A DNA stretch of 64,000 nt from Hydractinia symbiolongicarpus (lineage: Eukaryota; Cnidaria; Hydrozoa; Anthoathecata; Hydractiniidae), in contig NC_079881.1 of assembly GCF_029227915.1 (NCBI RefSeq), positions 23,723,501 through 23,787,500 of the forward strand. Direction: 5' to 3'. Both the position numbers and the translations under genes were made by a program. The notes beneath the pieces are model-generated. The model was given only the letters and a program-made list of their open reading frames with translations. It made no database searches and had not been told where the DNA came from. Of the stretch, positions 47,645-63,400 are shown piece by piece. The number at the start of each line of letters is the position of its first letter. Position 1 is the first letter of the stretch.

Positions 47645-50600
47645 TTTCACTGTGGGACTTAATTGAACTGATTTTGGACTGTGACCTTATAAGTGTGATA
47701 AGTGAGCCAATTCGACTCCAAGAAGTAACATTCTTCTTAATTTGACATGATTGCTGGAACTCAGCGATTACACTGGGCGCTGTGGTAGCGCTTCATTTAA
47801 AAATTTAGATAAATAAATCATTTTTCACCGTGGGACCAACCTGGCCGTTCGCACTCACTGAATAAATAGGAACAGTTTCCAAAACTACATTTCATTGAAT
47901 TTCTAGTGGTATAAAGTCGTTTGAGTTACAACGGTTGCGTCACATATTCGTACCAATATGTATTTGGCGATAGTGTTCGGATGTTACTAGGCTGCATCGC
48001 TTTTAACAGTGAAACGTTTGACTGTAGGACTTAATTGAACAGATTTAGGACTGTGACTTTATAAATGTTATAAGTGAGACAATTGGACTCCAAGAAGTAA
48101 CATTCTTCTTAATTTGACGTGATTGATGGAATTCAGCCATTACACTGGGCGCTGTGGTAGCGTTTCACTTTAAAATTTAGATAAATAAGTCATTTTTTAC
48201 CGTGGGACGAATCCTAGCGGTTATCGCGCGCTTAAGAAATAGGAACAGTTTCCAAAACTACATTTCATTGAATTTCTAGCGCTATAAATCCGTTTGAGTT
48301 ACAACCGTTGCGTCACATATTCGTACCAACATGTATTTAGCGATAGCGTTCGGATATTACTAGGTTGTATCGCTTTTAACAGTGAAACGTTTGACTGTGG
48401 GGCTTAATTGAACTGATTGTGGACTTTGACCTTATAAATGTGATAAATAAGCCAGTTTGACTACAAGAAATAACGTTGATCTTAATTTGACATGATTGCT
48501 GGAACTCAGCGATTACACTGGGTGCTGTGGTAGCACTTTATTTGAAAATTAAGATAAATAAACCATTTTTTACTGTGGGACGAATCCTAGCCGTTATCGC
48601 GCGCCGAAGAAATAGCGACAGTTTCAAAAACCACACTTCATTGACTTTCTACCGGTATCAATCCGGTTCAGTTACAACGGTTGAGTGACATATTCGTACC
48701 AACTTGTGTATAGCCATATTTTTTTCATATTACTAGGTTGCATCGCTTTTAACAGTGAAACGATTGACTGTGGGACTTAATTGAACTGATTTAGGACTGT
48801 GACTTTATAAATGTTATAAGTGAGAAAATTGGACTCCAAGAAATAACATTTTTCTTATTTTGACGTGATTGATGGAATTCAGCGATTACACTGGGCGCTG
48901 TGGTAGCGCTGTATTTAAAAATTAAGATAAATAAGTCATTTTTTACTGTGCGACCAATCCTAGACGTTATCTTTCGCTGAAGAAGTAGAGAATGTTCTCA
49001 AAAGTACATTTCATTGACTTTCTAACGGTGTCAATCCGTTTAAGTTACAGCGGTTGCGTCACATATTCGTACCAACATGTATTTAGCGATAGTGTTCGGA
49101 TATTACTAGGTTGCATCGCTTTTAACAGTGAAACGTTTGACTGTGGGACATAATTGAACTGATTGTGGACTTTGACCTTACAAATGTGATAAATAAGCTA
49201 GTTTGACTACAAGAAATAACGTTGATCTTAATTTGACATGATTGCTGGAACTCAGCGATTACACTGGGCGCTGTGGTAGCGCTTCATTTAAAAATTTAGA
49301 TAAATAAATCATTTTTCACCGTGGGACCAACCTGGCCGTTCGCACTCACTGAATAAATAGGAACAGTTTCCAAAACTACATTTCATTGAATTTCTAGTGG
49401 TATAAAGTCGTTTGAGTTACAACGGTTGCGTCACATATTCGTACCAATATGTATTTGGCGATAGTGTTCGGATGTTACTAGGCTGCATCGCTTTTAACAG
49501 TGAAACGTTTGACTTTGGGACTTAATTGAACTCATTCTGGACTGTGAACTTATAAATGTGATAAGTGAGCCAACTGGACCCCAAGAAATAACATTGTTCT
49601 TAATTTGACATGATTGCTGGAACTCAGCGATTACACTGGGCGCTGTGGTAGCGCTTCATTTAAAAATTTAGATAAATAAGTCATTTTTCACCGTGGGACC
49701 AACCTGGCCGTTCGCACTCACTGAATAAATAGGAACAGTTTCCAAAACTACATTTCATTGAATTTCTAGCGGTATAAATCCGTTTGAGTTACAACGGTTG
49801 CGTCACATATTCGTACCAACATGTATTTAGCGATAGTGTTCGGATATTACTAGGTTGCATCGCTTTTAACAGTGAAACGATTGACTGTGGGACTTAATTG
49901 AACTGATTGTGGACTTTGACCTTATAAATGTGATAAATAAGCCAGTTTGACTACAAGAAATAACGTTGATCTTAATTTGACATGATTGCTGGAACTCAGC
50001 GATTACACTGGGTGCTGTGGTAGCACTTTATTTGAAAATTAAGATAATAAAATCATTTTTTACTGTGGGACGAATCCTAGCCGTTATTGCGCGCTGAAGA
50101 AATAGCGACAGTTTCAAAAACCACACTTCATTGACTTTCTACCGGTATCAATCCGCTTCAGTAACAACGGTTGCGTGACATATTCGTACCAACTTGTGTT
50201 TAGCCATATTTTTTTCACATTACTAGGTTGCATCGCTTTTAACAGTGAAACGATTGACTGTAGGACTTAATTGAACAGATTTAGGACTGTGACTTTATAA
50301 ATGTTATAAGTGAGACAATTGGACTCCAAGAAGTAACATTCTTCTTAATTTGACGTGATTGATGGAATTCAGCCATTACACTGGGCGCTGTGGTAGCGCT
50401 TCACTTTAAAATTTACATAAATAAGTCATTCTTTACCGTGGGACGAATCCGAGCGGTTATCGCGCGCTTAAGAAATAGGAACAGTTTCCAAAACTACATT
50501 TCATTGAATTTCTAGCGGTATAAATCCGTTTGAGTTACAACGGTTGCGTCACATATTCGTACCAACATGTATTTAGCGATAGTGTTCGGATATTACTAGG

Positions 50601-51483
50601 TTGCATCGCTTTTAACAGTGAAACGTTTGACTGTGGGACATAATTGAACTGATTGTGGACTTTGACCTTATAAATGTGATAAAAAAGCCAGTTTGACTAC
50701 AAGAAATAACGTTGATCTTAATTTGACATGATTGCTGGAACTCAGCGATTACACTGGGTGCTGTGGTAGCACTTTATTTGAAAATTAAGATAAATAAATC
50801 ATTTTTTACTGTGGGACGAATCCTAGCCGTTCTCGCGCGCTGAAGAAATAGAGACAGTTTCAAAAACTACATTTCATTGACTTTCCAACGGTGTCAATCC
50901 GTTTAAGTTACAACGGTTGCATCACATATTCGTACCAACTTGTGTTTAGCCATATTTTTTTCATATTACTAGGTTGCATCGCCTTTAACACTGAAAGGAT
51001 TGACTGTGGGACTTAATTGAACTGATTTAGGACTGTGACTTTATAAATGTTATAAGTGAGACAATTGGACTCCAAGAAATATTATTCTTCTTAATTTGAC
51101 GTGATTGATGGAATTCAGCGTGGTAGCGCTGTATTTAAAAATTAAGATAAATAAGTCATTTTTTACTGTGCGACCAATCCTAGCCGTTATCTTGCGCTGA
51201 AGAAGTAGAGAATGTTCTCAAAAGTACATTTCATTGACTTTCTAACGGTGTCAATCCGTTTAAGTTACAACGGTTGCGTCACATATTCGTACCAACATGT
51301 GTTTAGATATTTTTTTTCGATATTACTAAGTTGTATCGCTTTTAACAGTGTGACGATTGGCTGTTGGACTTAATTGAACTCATTCTGGACTGTGACCTTA
51401 TAAATGTGATAAGTGAGCCAACTGGACCCTAAGAAATAACATTGTTCTTAATTTGAAATGATTGCTGGAATTCAGCGATTACA

Positions 51484-54400
51484 CTGGCGCTGTGGTAGCG
51501 CTTCATTTAAAAATTAAGAAAAGAAAGTCATTTTTACTGTGGGACCAATCCTAGCCGTTAGCGCGCGCTGGAGAAATAGCGACAGGTTCAAAAACTACAT
51601 TTCATTGAATTTCTAACGGTGTCAGTCGGTTTGAGTTACAACGGTTGGGTCACATATTCGTACTAACATGTATTTAGCGATGTTTTTCAGATATTATTAG
51701 GTTGAATCGCTTTTTACAGTCAAACGATTGACTGAGGGACTTAATTGAACTGATTTTGGACTTTGACCTTATAAATGTGATAAAAGAGCCTTTTTGACTA
51801 CTAGAATTAACATTCTTCTCAAATTGACATGATTACTGGAACTCTGCGATTACACTGGCGCTGTGGTAGCGCTTCATTTAAAAATTAAGAAAAGAAAGTC
51901 ATTTTTACTGTGGGACCAATCCTAGCCGTTAATGCGCGGTGAAGAAATAGCGACAGGTTCAAAAACTACATTTCATTGAATTTCTAACGGTGTCAGTCCG
52001 TTTGAGTCACAACGGTTGCGTCACATATTCGTACTAACATGTATTTAGCGATATTTTTCTGATATTACTAGGTTGAATCGCTTTTAACAGTCAAACGATT
52101 GACTGTGGGACTTAATTGAACTAACTTTCGACTGTGACCTGATAAATGTGATAAATGAGGCAAAAGGATCCCAAGAATTAACATTCTTCTTAAACTGACG
52201 TGATTGCCGGAACTCAGCGATTGCACTGGGCGCTGTGGTAGCGCTTCACTTTAAAATTTAGATCAATAAGTCAATTTTTGCTGTGGGACCAATCCTGGCC
52301 GTTAGCACGCGCTGAGTAAATAGGAACAGTTTCCAAAACTACATTTCATTGAATTTCTAGTGGTATAAGGTCGTTTGAGTTACAACGGTTGCGTCAAATA
52401 TTCGTACGAACATATATTTAGCGATATTATTCGGGTATTACTAGGTTGCAACGCTTTTAACAGTGAAACGATTGACTGTGGGACTTAATTGAACTGATTT
52501 AGGACTGTGACTTTATAAATGTTATAAATGAGATAATCGGACTCCAAGAAATAACATTCTTCTTAATTTGACATGATTGCCGGAACTCAGCGATTGCACT
52601 GTGTGCTGTGGTAGCGCTTCATTTAAAAATTTAGATAAATAAGTCATTTTTTACCGTAGGACGAATCCTAGCCGTTATCGCGCGCTGAAGAAATAGCGAC
52701 AGTTTTAAAAACCACACTTCATTGACTTTCTACCGGTATCAATCCGCTTCAGTTACAACGGTGGCGTGACATATTCGTACCAACTTGTGTTTAGCCATAT
52801 TTTTTTCATATTACTATGTTGCATCGCTTTTAACAATGAAACGATTGACTGTTGGACTTAATTGAACTCATTCTGGACTGTGACCTTATAAATGTGATAA
52901 GTGAGCCAACTGGTTCCCAAGAAATAACATTGTTCTTAATTTGAAATGATTGCTGGAATTCAGCGATTACACTGGGCGCTGTGGTAGCGCTTCACTTTAA
53001 AATTAAGAAAAGAAAGTCATTTTTACTGTGGGACCAATCCTAGCCGTTAGCGCGCGCTGGAGAAATAGCGACAGGTTCAAAAACTACATTTCATTGAATT
53101 TCTAACGGTGTCAGTCGGTTTGAGTTACAACGGTTGGGTCACATATTCGTACTAACATGTATTTAGCGATATTTTTCAGATATTATTAGGTTGAATCGCT
53201 TTTTACAGTCAAACGATTGACTGAGGGACTTAATTGAACTGATTTTGGACTTTGACCTTATAAATGTGATAAAAGAGCCTTTTTGACTACAAGAATTAAC
53301 ATTCTTCTCAAATTGACATGATTACTGGAACTCTGCGATTACACTGGCGCTGTGGTAGCGCTTCATTTAAAAATTAAGAAAAGAAAGTCATTCTTACTGT
53401 GGGACCAATCCTAGCCGTTAATGCGCGGTGAAGAAATAGCGACAGGTTCAAAAACTACATTTCATTGAATTTCTAACGGTGTCAGTCCGTTTGAGTCACA
53501 ACGGTTGCGTCACATATTCGTACTAACATGTATTTAGCGATATTTTTCTGATATTACTAGGTTGAATCGATTTTAACAGTCAAACGATTGACTGTGGGAC
53601 TTAATTGAACTAACTTTCGACTGTGACCTGATAAATGTGATAAATGAGGCAATAGGATCCCAAGAATTAACATTCTTCTTAAACTGACGTGATTGCCGGA
53701 ACTCAGCGATTGCACTGGGCGCTGTGGTAGCGCTTCACTTTAAAATTTAGATCAATAAGTCAATTTTTGCTGTGGGACCAATCCTGGCCGTTAGCACGCG
53801 CTGAGTAAATAGGAACAGTTTCCAAAACTACATTTCATTGAATTTCTAGTGGTATAAGGTCGTTTGAGTTACAACGGTTGCGTCAAATATTCGTACGAAC
53901 ATATATTTAGCGATATTATTCGGGTATTACTAGGTTGCAACGCTTTTAACAGTGAAACGATTGACTGTGGGACTTAATTGAACTGATTTAGGTCTGTGAC
54001 TTTATAAATGTTATAAATGAGATAATCGGACTCCAAGAAATAACATTCTTCTTAATTTGACATGATTGCCGGAACTCAGCGATTGCACTGTGTGCTGTGG
54101 TAGCGCTTCATTTAAAAATTTAGATAAATAAGTCATTTTTTACCGTAGGACGAATCCTAGCCGTTATCGCGCGCTGAAGAAATAGCGACAGTTTTAAAAA
54201 CCACACTTCATTGACTTTCTACCGGTATCAATCCGCTTCAGTTACAACGGTGGCGTGACATATTCGTACCAACTTGTGTTTAGCCATATTTTTTTCATAT
54301 TACTATGTTGCATCGCTTTTAACAATGAAACGATTGACTGTTGGACTTAATTGAACTCATTCTGGACTGTGACCTTATAAATGTGATAAGTGAGCCAACT

Positions 54401-57400
54401 GGTTCCCAAGAAATAACATTGTTCTTAATTTGAAATGATTGCTGGAATTCAGCGATTACACTGGGCGCTGTGGTAGCGCTTCACTTTAAAATTAAGAAAA
54501 GAAAGTCATTTTTACTGTGGGACCAATCCTAGCCGTTAGCGCGCGCTGGAGAAATAGCGACAGGTTCAAAAACTACATTTCATTGAATTTCTAACGGTGT
54601 CAGTCGGTTTGAGTTACAACGGTTGGGTCAAATATTCGTACTAACATGTATTTAGCGATATTTTTCAGATATTATTAGGTTGAATCGCTTTTTACAGTCA
54701 AACGATTGACTGAGGGACTTAATTGAACTGATTTTGGACTTTGACCTAATAAATGTGATAAAAGAGCCTTTTTGACTACAAGAATTAACATTCTTCTCAA
54801 ATTGACATGATTACTGGAACTCTGCGATTACACTGGCGCTGTGGTAGCGCTTCATTTAAAAATTAAGAAAAGAAAGTCTTTTTTACTGTGGGACCAATCC
54901 TAGCCGTTAATGCGCGGTGAAGAAATAGCGACAGGTTCAAAAACTACATTTCATTGAATTTCTAACGGTGTCAGTCCGTTTGAGTCACAACGGTTGCGTC
55001 ACATATTCGTACTAACATGTATTTAGCGATATTTTTCTGATATTACTAGGTTGAATCGCTTTTAACAGTCAAACGATTGACTGTGGGACTTAATTGAACT
55101 AACTTTCGACTGTGACCTGATAAATGTGATAAATGAGGCAATAGGATCCCAAGAATTAACATTCTTCTTAAACTGACGTGATTGCCGGAACTCAGCGATT
55201 GCACTGGGCGCTGTGGTAGCGCTTCACTTTAAAATTTAGATCAATAAGTCAATTTTTGCTGTGGGACCAATCCTGGCCGTTAGCACGCGCTGAGTAAATA
55301 GGAACAGTTTCCAAAACTACATTTCATTGAATTTCTAGTGGTATAAGGTCGTTTGAGTTACAACGGTTGCGTCAAATATTCATACGAACATATATTTAGC
55401 GATATTATTCGGGTATTACTAGGTTGCAACGCTTTTAACAGTGAAACGATTGACTGTGGGACTTAATTGAACTGATTTAGGTCTGTGACTTTATAAATGT
55501 TATAAATGAGATAATCGGACTCCAAGAAATAACATTCTTCTTAATTTGACATGATTGCCGGAACTCAGCGATTGCACTGTGTGCTGTGGTAGCGCTTCAT
55601 TTAAAAATTTAGATAAATAAGTCATTTTTTACCGTAGGACGAATCCTAGCCGTTATCGCGCGCTGAAGAAATAGCGACAGTTTTAAAAACCACACTTCAT
55701 TGACTTTCTACCGGTATCAATCCGCTTCAGTTACAACGGTGGCGTGACATATTCGTACCAACTTGTGTTTAGCCATATTTTTTTCATATTACTATGTTGC
55801 ATCGCTTTTAACAATGAAACGATTGACTGTTGGACTTAATTGAACTCATTCTGGACTGCGACCTTATAAATGTGATAAGTGAGCCAACTGGTTCCCAAGA
55901 AATAACATTGTTCTTAATTTGAAATGATTGCTGGAATTCAGCGATTACACTGGGCGCTGTGGTAGCGCTTCACTTTAAAATTAAGAAAAGAAAGTCATTT
56001 TTACTGTGGGACCAATCCTAGCCGTTAGCGCGCGCTGGAGAAATAGCGACAGGTTCAAAAACTACATTTCATTGAATTTCTAACGGTGTCAGTCGGTTTG
56101 AGTTACAACGGTTGGGTCAAATATTCGTATTAACATGTATTTAGCGATATTTTTCAGATATTATTAGGTTGAATCGCTTTTTACAGTCAAACGATTGACT
56201 GAGGGACTTAATTGAACTGATTTTGGACTTTGACCTTATAAATGTGATAAAAGAGCCTTTTTGACTACAAGAATTAACATTCTTCTCAAATTGACATGAT
56301 TACTGGAACTCTGCGATTACACTGGCGCTGTGGTAGCGCTTCATTTAAAAATTAAGAAAAGAAAGTCATTTTTACTGTGGGACCAATCCTAGCCGTTAAT
56401 GCGCGGTGAAGAAATAGCGACAGGTTCAAAAACTACGTTTCATTGAATTTCTAACGGTGTCAGTCCGTTTGAGTCACAACGGTTGCGTCACATATTCGTA
56501 CTAACATGTATTTAGCGATATTTTTCTGATATTACTAGGTTGAATCGCTTTTCACAGTCAAACGATTGACTGTGGGACTTAATTGAACTAACTTTCGACT
56601 GTGACCTGATAAATGTGATAAATGAGGCAATAGGATCCCAAGAATTAACATTCTTCTTAAACTGACGTGATTGCCGGAACTCAGCGATTGCACTGGGCGC
56701 TGTGGTAGCGCTTCACTTTAAAATTTAGATCAATAAGTCAATTTTTGCTGTGGGACCAATCCTGGCCGTTAGCACGCGCTGAGTAAATGGGAACAGTTTC
56801 CAAAACTACATTTCATTGAATTTCTAGTGGTATAAGGTCGTTTGAGTTACAACGGTTGCGTCAAATATTCGTACGAACATATATTTAGCGATATTATTCG
56901 GGTATTACTAGGTTGCAACGCTTTTAACAGTGAAACGATTGACTGTGGGACTTAATTGAACTGATTTAGGACTGTGACTTTATAAATGTTATAAATGAGA
57001 TAATCGGACTCCAAGAAATAACATTCTTCTTAATTTGACATGATTGCCGGAACTCAGCGATTGCACTGTGTGCTGTGGTAGCGCTTCATTTAAAAATTTA
57101 GATAAATAAGTCATTTTTTACCGTAGGACGAATCCTAGCCGTTATCGCGCGCTGAAGAAATAGCGACAGTTTTAAAAACCACACTTCATTGACTTTCTAC
57201 CGGTATCAATCCGCTTCAGTTACAACGGTGGCGTGACATATTCGTACCAACTTGTGTTTAGCCATATTTTTTTCATATTACTATGTTGCATCGCTTTTAA
57301 CAATGAAACGATTGACTGTTGGACTTAAATGAACTCATTCTGGACTGTGACCTTATAAATGTGATAAGTGAGCCAACTGGTTCCCAAGAAATAACATTGT

Positions 57401-57440
57401 TCTTAATTTGAAATGATTGCTGGAATTCAGCGATTACACT
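51484..57440. repeat. Higher-order repeat of four monomers (1,489 bp), four copies
   Basis: The variant-specific string TGGTTCCCAAGAAATAAC occurs at 52,911, 54,400, 55,889 and 57,378, spaced exactly 1,489 bases. Each unit contains monomer a (GCTGGAGAAATAGCGACAGG), b (AATGCGCGGTGAAGAAATAG), c (TCAATTTTTGCTGTGGG) and d (AGTTTTAAAAACCACAC). Copies differ by scattered single bases. The same four-monomer unit occurs singly at about 37,301-38,790 and 45,166-46,655, and an a+d version lacking b and c at about 40,640-41,390. Confidence 0.9.
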
Positions 57441-60400
57441 GGGCGCTGTGGTAGCGTTTCACTTTAAAATTTAGATAAATAAGTCATTTTTTACCGTGGG
57501 ACGAATCCTAGCGGTTATCGCGCGCTTAAGAAATAGGAACAGTTTCCAAAACTACATTTCATTGAATTTCTAGCGCTATAAATCCGTTTGAGTTACAACC
57601 GTTGCGTCACATATTCGTACCAACATGTATTTAGCGATAGCGTTCGGATATTACTAGGTTGTATCGCTTTTAACAGTGAAACGTTTGACTGTGGGGCTTA
57701 ATTGAACTGATTGTGAACTTTGACCTTATAAATGTGATAAATAAGCCAGTTTGACTACAAGAAATAACGTTGATCTTAATTTGACATGATTGCTGGAACT
57801 CAGCGATTACACTGGGTGCTGTGGTAGCACTTTATTTGAAAATTAAGATAAATAAACCATTTTTTACTGTGGGACGAATCCTAGCCGTTATCGCGCGCCG
57901 AAGAAATAGCGACAGTTTCAAAAACCACACTTCATTGACTTTCTACCGGTATCAATCCGGTTCAGTTACAACGGTTGAGTGACATATTCGTACCAACTTG
58001 TGTATAGCCATATTTTTTTCATATTACTAGGTTGCATCGCTTTTAACAGTGAAACGATTGACTGTGGGACTTAATTGAACTGATTTAGGACTGTGACTTT
58101 ATAAATGTTATAAGTGAGACAATTGGACTCCAAGAAATAACATTTTTCTTATTTTGACGTGATTGATGGAATTCAGCGATTACACTGGGCGCTGTGGTAG
58201 CGCTGTATTTAAAAATTAAGATAAATAAGTCATTTTTTACTGTGCGACCAATCCTAGACGTTATCTTTCGCTGAAGAAGTAGAGAATGTTCTCAAAAGTA
58301 CATTTCATTGACTTTCTAACGGTGTCAATCCGTTTAAGTTACAGCGGTTGCGTCACATATTCGTACCAACATGTATTTAGCGATAGTGTTCGGATATTAC
58401 TAGGTTGCATCGCTTTTAACAGTGAAACGTTTGACTGTGGGACATAATTGAACTGATTGTGGACTTTGACCTTACAAATGTGATAAATAAGCTAGTTTGA
58501 CTACAAGAAATAACGTTGATCTTAATTTGACATGATTGCTGGAACTCAGCGATTACACTGGGTGCTGTGGTAGCACTTTATTTGAAAATTAAGATAAATA
58601 AATAATTTTTTACTGTGGGACCAATCCTAGCCGTTAGTTCGCGCTAAAGAAGTAGAGACAGTTTCCAAAACTACCTTTCATTGACTTTTTAACTGTGTCA
58701 ATCCGTTTGAGTTACAACGGTTGTGTCACATATTATTTTTTTTCCGATATTACTAAGTAGTATCGCTTTTAACAATGAAACGATTGATTGTGGGACTTAA
58801 TTGAATTCATTCTGGACTGTGACCTTATAAATGTGATAAGTGAGCCAACTGGACCCCAAGAAATAACATTGTTCTTAATTTGAAATAATTGCTGGAATTC
58901 AGCGATTACACTGGGCGCTGTGGTAGCATTTTATTTAAAAATTAAGATAAATAAATCATTTTTTACTGTGGGACCAATCCTAGTCGTTATCTCGCGCTGA
59001 AGAAGTAGAGAATGTTCTCAAAAGTACATTTCATTGACTTTCTAACGGTGTCAATCCGTTTAAGTTACAACGGTTGCGTCACATATTCGTACCAACATGT
59101 GTTTAGATATTTTTTTCTGATATTACTAAGTTGTATCGCTTTTAACAGTGTAACGATTGACTGTTGCACTTAATTGAACTCATTCTGGACTGTGACCTTA
59201 TAAATGTGATAAGTGAGCCAACTGGACCCCAAGACATAACATTGTTCTTAATTTGAAATGATTGCTGGAATTCAGCGATTACACTGGGCGCTGTGGTAGC
59301 GCTTTATTTAAAAATTTAGATAAATAAGTCATTTTTCACTGTGGGACCAACCTGGCCGTTCGCACGCGCTGAATAAATAGGAACAGTTTCCAAAACTACA
59401 TTTCATTGAATTTCTAGCGGTATAAATCCGTTTGAGTTACAACGGTTGCGTCACATATTCGTACCAACATGTATTTAGCGATAGTGTTCGGATATTACTA
59501 GGTTGCATCGCTTTTAACAGTGAAACGTTTGACTGTGGGACTTAATTGAACTGATTGTGGACTTTGACCTTTTAAATGTGATGAATAAGCCAGTTTGACT
59601 ACAAGAAATAACGTTGTTCTTAATTTGACATGATTGCTGGAACTCCGCGATTACACTGGGCGCTGTGGTAGCGCTTTATTTAAAAATTAAGATAATTAAA
59701 TCATTTTTTACTTTTGGACCAATCCTAGCCGTTAGTTCGCGCTGAAGAAGTGGAGACAGTTTCAAAAACTACATTTCATTGACTTTCTAACGGTGTCAAA
59801 CCGTTTGAGTTACAACGGTTGCGTCACATATTCGTACCAACATTGACTGTGGGAATTAATTGAACTGATTCTGGACTTTGACCTTATAAATGTGATAAAT
59901 GAGCCGGTTTGACTACAAGAACTAACATTCTTCTTAATTTGACATGATTGCTGGAACTCAGCGATTACACTGGGCGCTGTGGTAGCGCTTTATTAAGAAA
60001 TTAGGATAAATAAGTCATTTTTTACTGTGGGACCAATCCTAGCCGTTAGTTTGCGCTGAAGAAATAGCGAAAGGTTTAAAAACTACATTTCATTGAATTT
60101 CTAACGGTGTCAGTCCGTTTGAGTTACAACGGTTGCGTCACATATTCGTACCAACATGTATTTAGCGATAGTGTTCGGATATTACTAGGTTGCATCGCTT
60201 TTAACAGTGAAACGTTTGACTGTGGGACTTAATTGAACTGATTGTGGACTTTGACCTTATAAATGTGATAAATAAGCTAGTTTGACTACAAGAATTAACG
60301 TTGATCTTAATTTGACATGATTGCTGGAACTCAGCGATTACACTGGGTGCTGTGGTAGCCCTTTATTTGAAAATTAAGATAAATAAATCATTTTTTACTG

Positions 60401-63400
60401 TGGGACCAATCCTAGCCGTTAGTTCGCGCTGAAGAAGTAGAGACAGTTTCCAAAACTACCTTTCATTGACTTTCTAACTGTGTCAGTCCGTTTGAGTTAC
60501 AACGGTTGCGTCACATATTCGTACCAACATGTATTTAGTGATTTCTTTCCGATATTACTAAGTTGTATTGCTTTTAACAGTAAAACGATTGACTGTGGGA
60601 ATTAAATGATCTGATTCTAGAATGTGACCTTATAAATGTGATAAATGAGCTAATTGGTCTCCAAGGAATAACATTCTTCTTAATTTGACATGTTTGCTGG
60701 AATTCAGCGATTGCACTGGGCGCTGTGGTAGCGCTTTACTTTAAAGTTTAGATAAATAAGTCATTCTTTACCGTGGGACGAATCCTAGCCGTTATTGCGC
60801 GCTGAAGAAATAGGAACAGTTTCCAAAACTACCATTCATTGAATTTCTAGCGGTATAAATCCGTTTGAGTTACAACGGTTGCGACACATATTCGTACCAA
60901 CATGTATTTAGCGATAGTGTTCGGATATTACTAGGTTGCATCGCTTTTAACAGTGAAACGTTTGACTGTGGGACTTAATTGAACTGATTGTGGACTTTGA
61001 CCTTATAAATGTGATAAATAAGCTAGTTTGACTACAAGAATTAACGTTGATCTTAATTTGACATGATTGCTGGAACTCAGCGATTGCACTGGGTGCTGTG
61101 GTAGCACTTTATTTGAAAATTAAGATAAATAAATCATTTTTTACTGTGGGACCAATCCTAGCCGTTAGTTCGCGCTGAAGAAGTAGAGACAGTTTCCAAA
61201 ACTACATTTCATTGACTTTCTAACTGTGTCAATCCGTTTGAGTTACAACGGTTGTGTCACATATTCGTACCAACATGTGTTTAGATATTTTTTTCCGATA
61301 TTACTAAGTAGTATCGCTTTTAACAATGAAACGATTGACTGTGGGACTTAATTGAACTCATTCTGGACTGTGACCTTATAAATGTGATAAGGGAGCCAAC
61401 TGGACCACAAGAAATAACATTGTTCTAATTTCACATGATTGCTGGAACTCAGCGATTACACTGGGCGCTGTGGTGGCGCTTCATTTAAAAATTTAGATAA
61501 ATAAGTCATTCTTTACCGTGGGACGAATCCTAGCCGTTATTGCGCGCTGAAGAAATAGGAACAGTTTCCAAAACTACATTTCATTGAATTTCTAGCGGTA
61601 TAAATCCGTTTGAGTTACAACGGTTGCGTCACATATTCGTACCAACATGTATTTAGCGATAGTGTTCGGATATTACTAGGTTGCATCGCTTTTAACAGTG
61701 AAACGTTTGACTGTGGGACTTAATTGAACTGATTGTGGACTTTGACCTTATAAATGTGATAAATAAGCTAGTTTGACTACAAGAATTAACGTTGATCTTA
61801 ATTTGACATGATTGCTGGAACTCAGCGATTACACTGGGTGCTGTGGTAGCACTTTATTTGAAAATTAAGATAAATAAATCATTTTTTACTGTGGGACCAA
61901 TCCTAGCCGTTAGTTCGCGCTGAAGAAGTAGAGACAGTTTCCAAAACTACCTTTCATTGACTTTCTAACTGTGTCAGTCCGTTTGAGTTACAACGGTTGC
62001 GTCACATATTCGTACCAACATGTATTTAGTGATTTCTTTCCGATATTACTAAGTTGTATTGCTTTTAACAGTGAAACGTTTGACTGTGGGACTTAATTAA
62101 ACTGATTCTGGACTTTGACCTTATAAATGTGATAAATAAGCTAGTTTGACTACAAGAATTAACGTTGATCTTAATTTGACATGATTGCTGGAACTCAGCG
62201 ATTACACTGGGTGCTGTGGTAGCACTTTATTTGAAAATTAAGATAAATAAATCATTTTTTACTGTGGGACCAATCCTAGCCGTTAGTTCGCGCTGAAGAA
62301 GTAGAGACAGTTTCCAAAACTACCTTTCATTGACTTTCTAACTGTGTCAATCCGTTTGAGTTACAACGGTTGTGTCACATATTCGTACCAACATGTGTTT
62401 AGATATTTTTTTCCGATATTACTAAGTAGTATCGCTTTTAACAATGAAACGATTGACTGTGGGACTTAATTGAACTCATTCTGGACTGTGACCTTATAAA
62501 TGTGATAAGGGAGCCAACTGGACCCCAAGAAATAACATTGTTCTTAATTTCACATGATTGCTGGAACTCAGCGATTACACTGGGCGCTGTGGTGGCGCTT
62601 CATTTAAAAATTTAGATAAATAAGTCATTCTTTACCGTGGGACGAATCCTAGCCGTTATTGCGCGCTGAAGAAATAGGAACAGTTTCCAAAACTACATTT
62701 CATTGAATTTCTAGCGGTATAAATCCGTTTGAGTTACAACGGTTGCGTCACATATTCGTACCAACATGTATTTAGCGATAGTGTTCGGATATTACTAGGT
62801 TGCATCGCTTTTAACAGTGAAAAGTTTGACTGTGGGACTTAATTGAACTGATTGTGGACTTTGACCTTATAAATGTGATAAATAAGCTAGTTTGACTACA
62901 ATAATTAACGTTGATCTTAATGTGACATGATTGCTGGAACTCAGCGATTACACTGGGTGCTGTGGTAGCACTTTATTTGAAAATTAAGATAAATAAATCA
63001 TTTTTTACTGTGGGACCAATCCTAGCCGTTAGCACGCGCTGAATAAATGGGAACAGTTTCCAAAACTACATTTCATTGACTTTCTAGCTGTTTAAATCCG
63101 TTTGAGTTACAACGGTTGCGTCACATATTCGTACCAACATGTATTTAGCGATAGTGTTCGGATATTACTAGGTTGCATCGCTTTTAACAGTGAAACGTTT
63201 GACTGTGGGACTTAATTGAACTAATTGTGTACTTTGACCATATAAATTTGATAAATAAGCCAGTTTGACTACAAAAAACAACGTTGTTCTTAACTTGACA
63301 TGATTGCTGGAACTCAGCGATTACACTGGGCGATGTTGTAGCGTTGTATTTAAAAATTAAGATAAATAAGTCATTTTTTACTGTGGGACCAATCCTAGCC

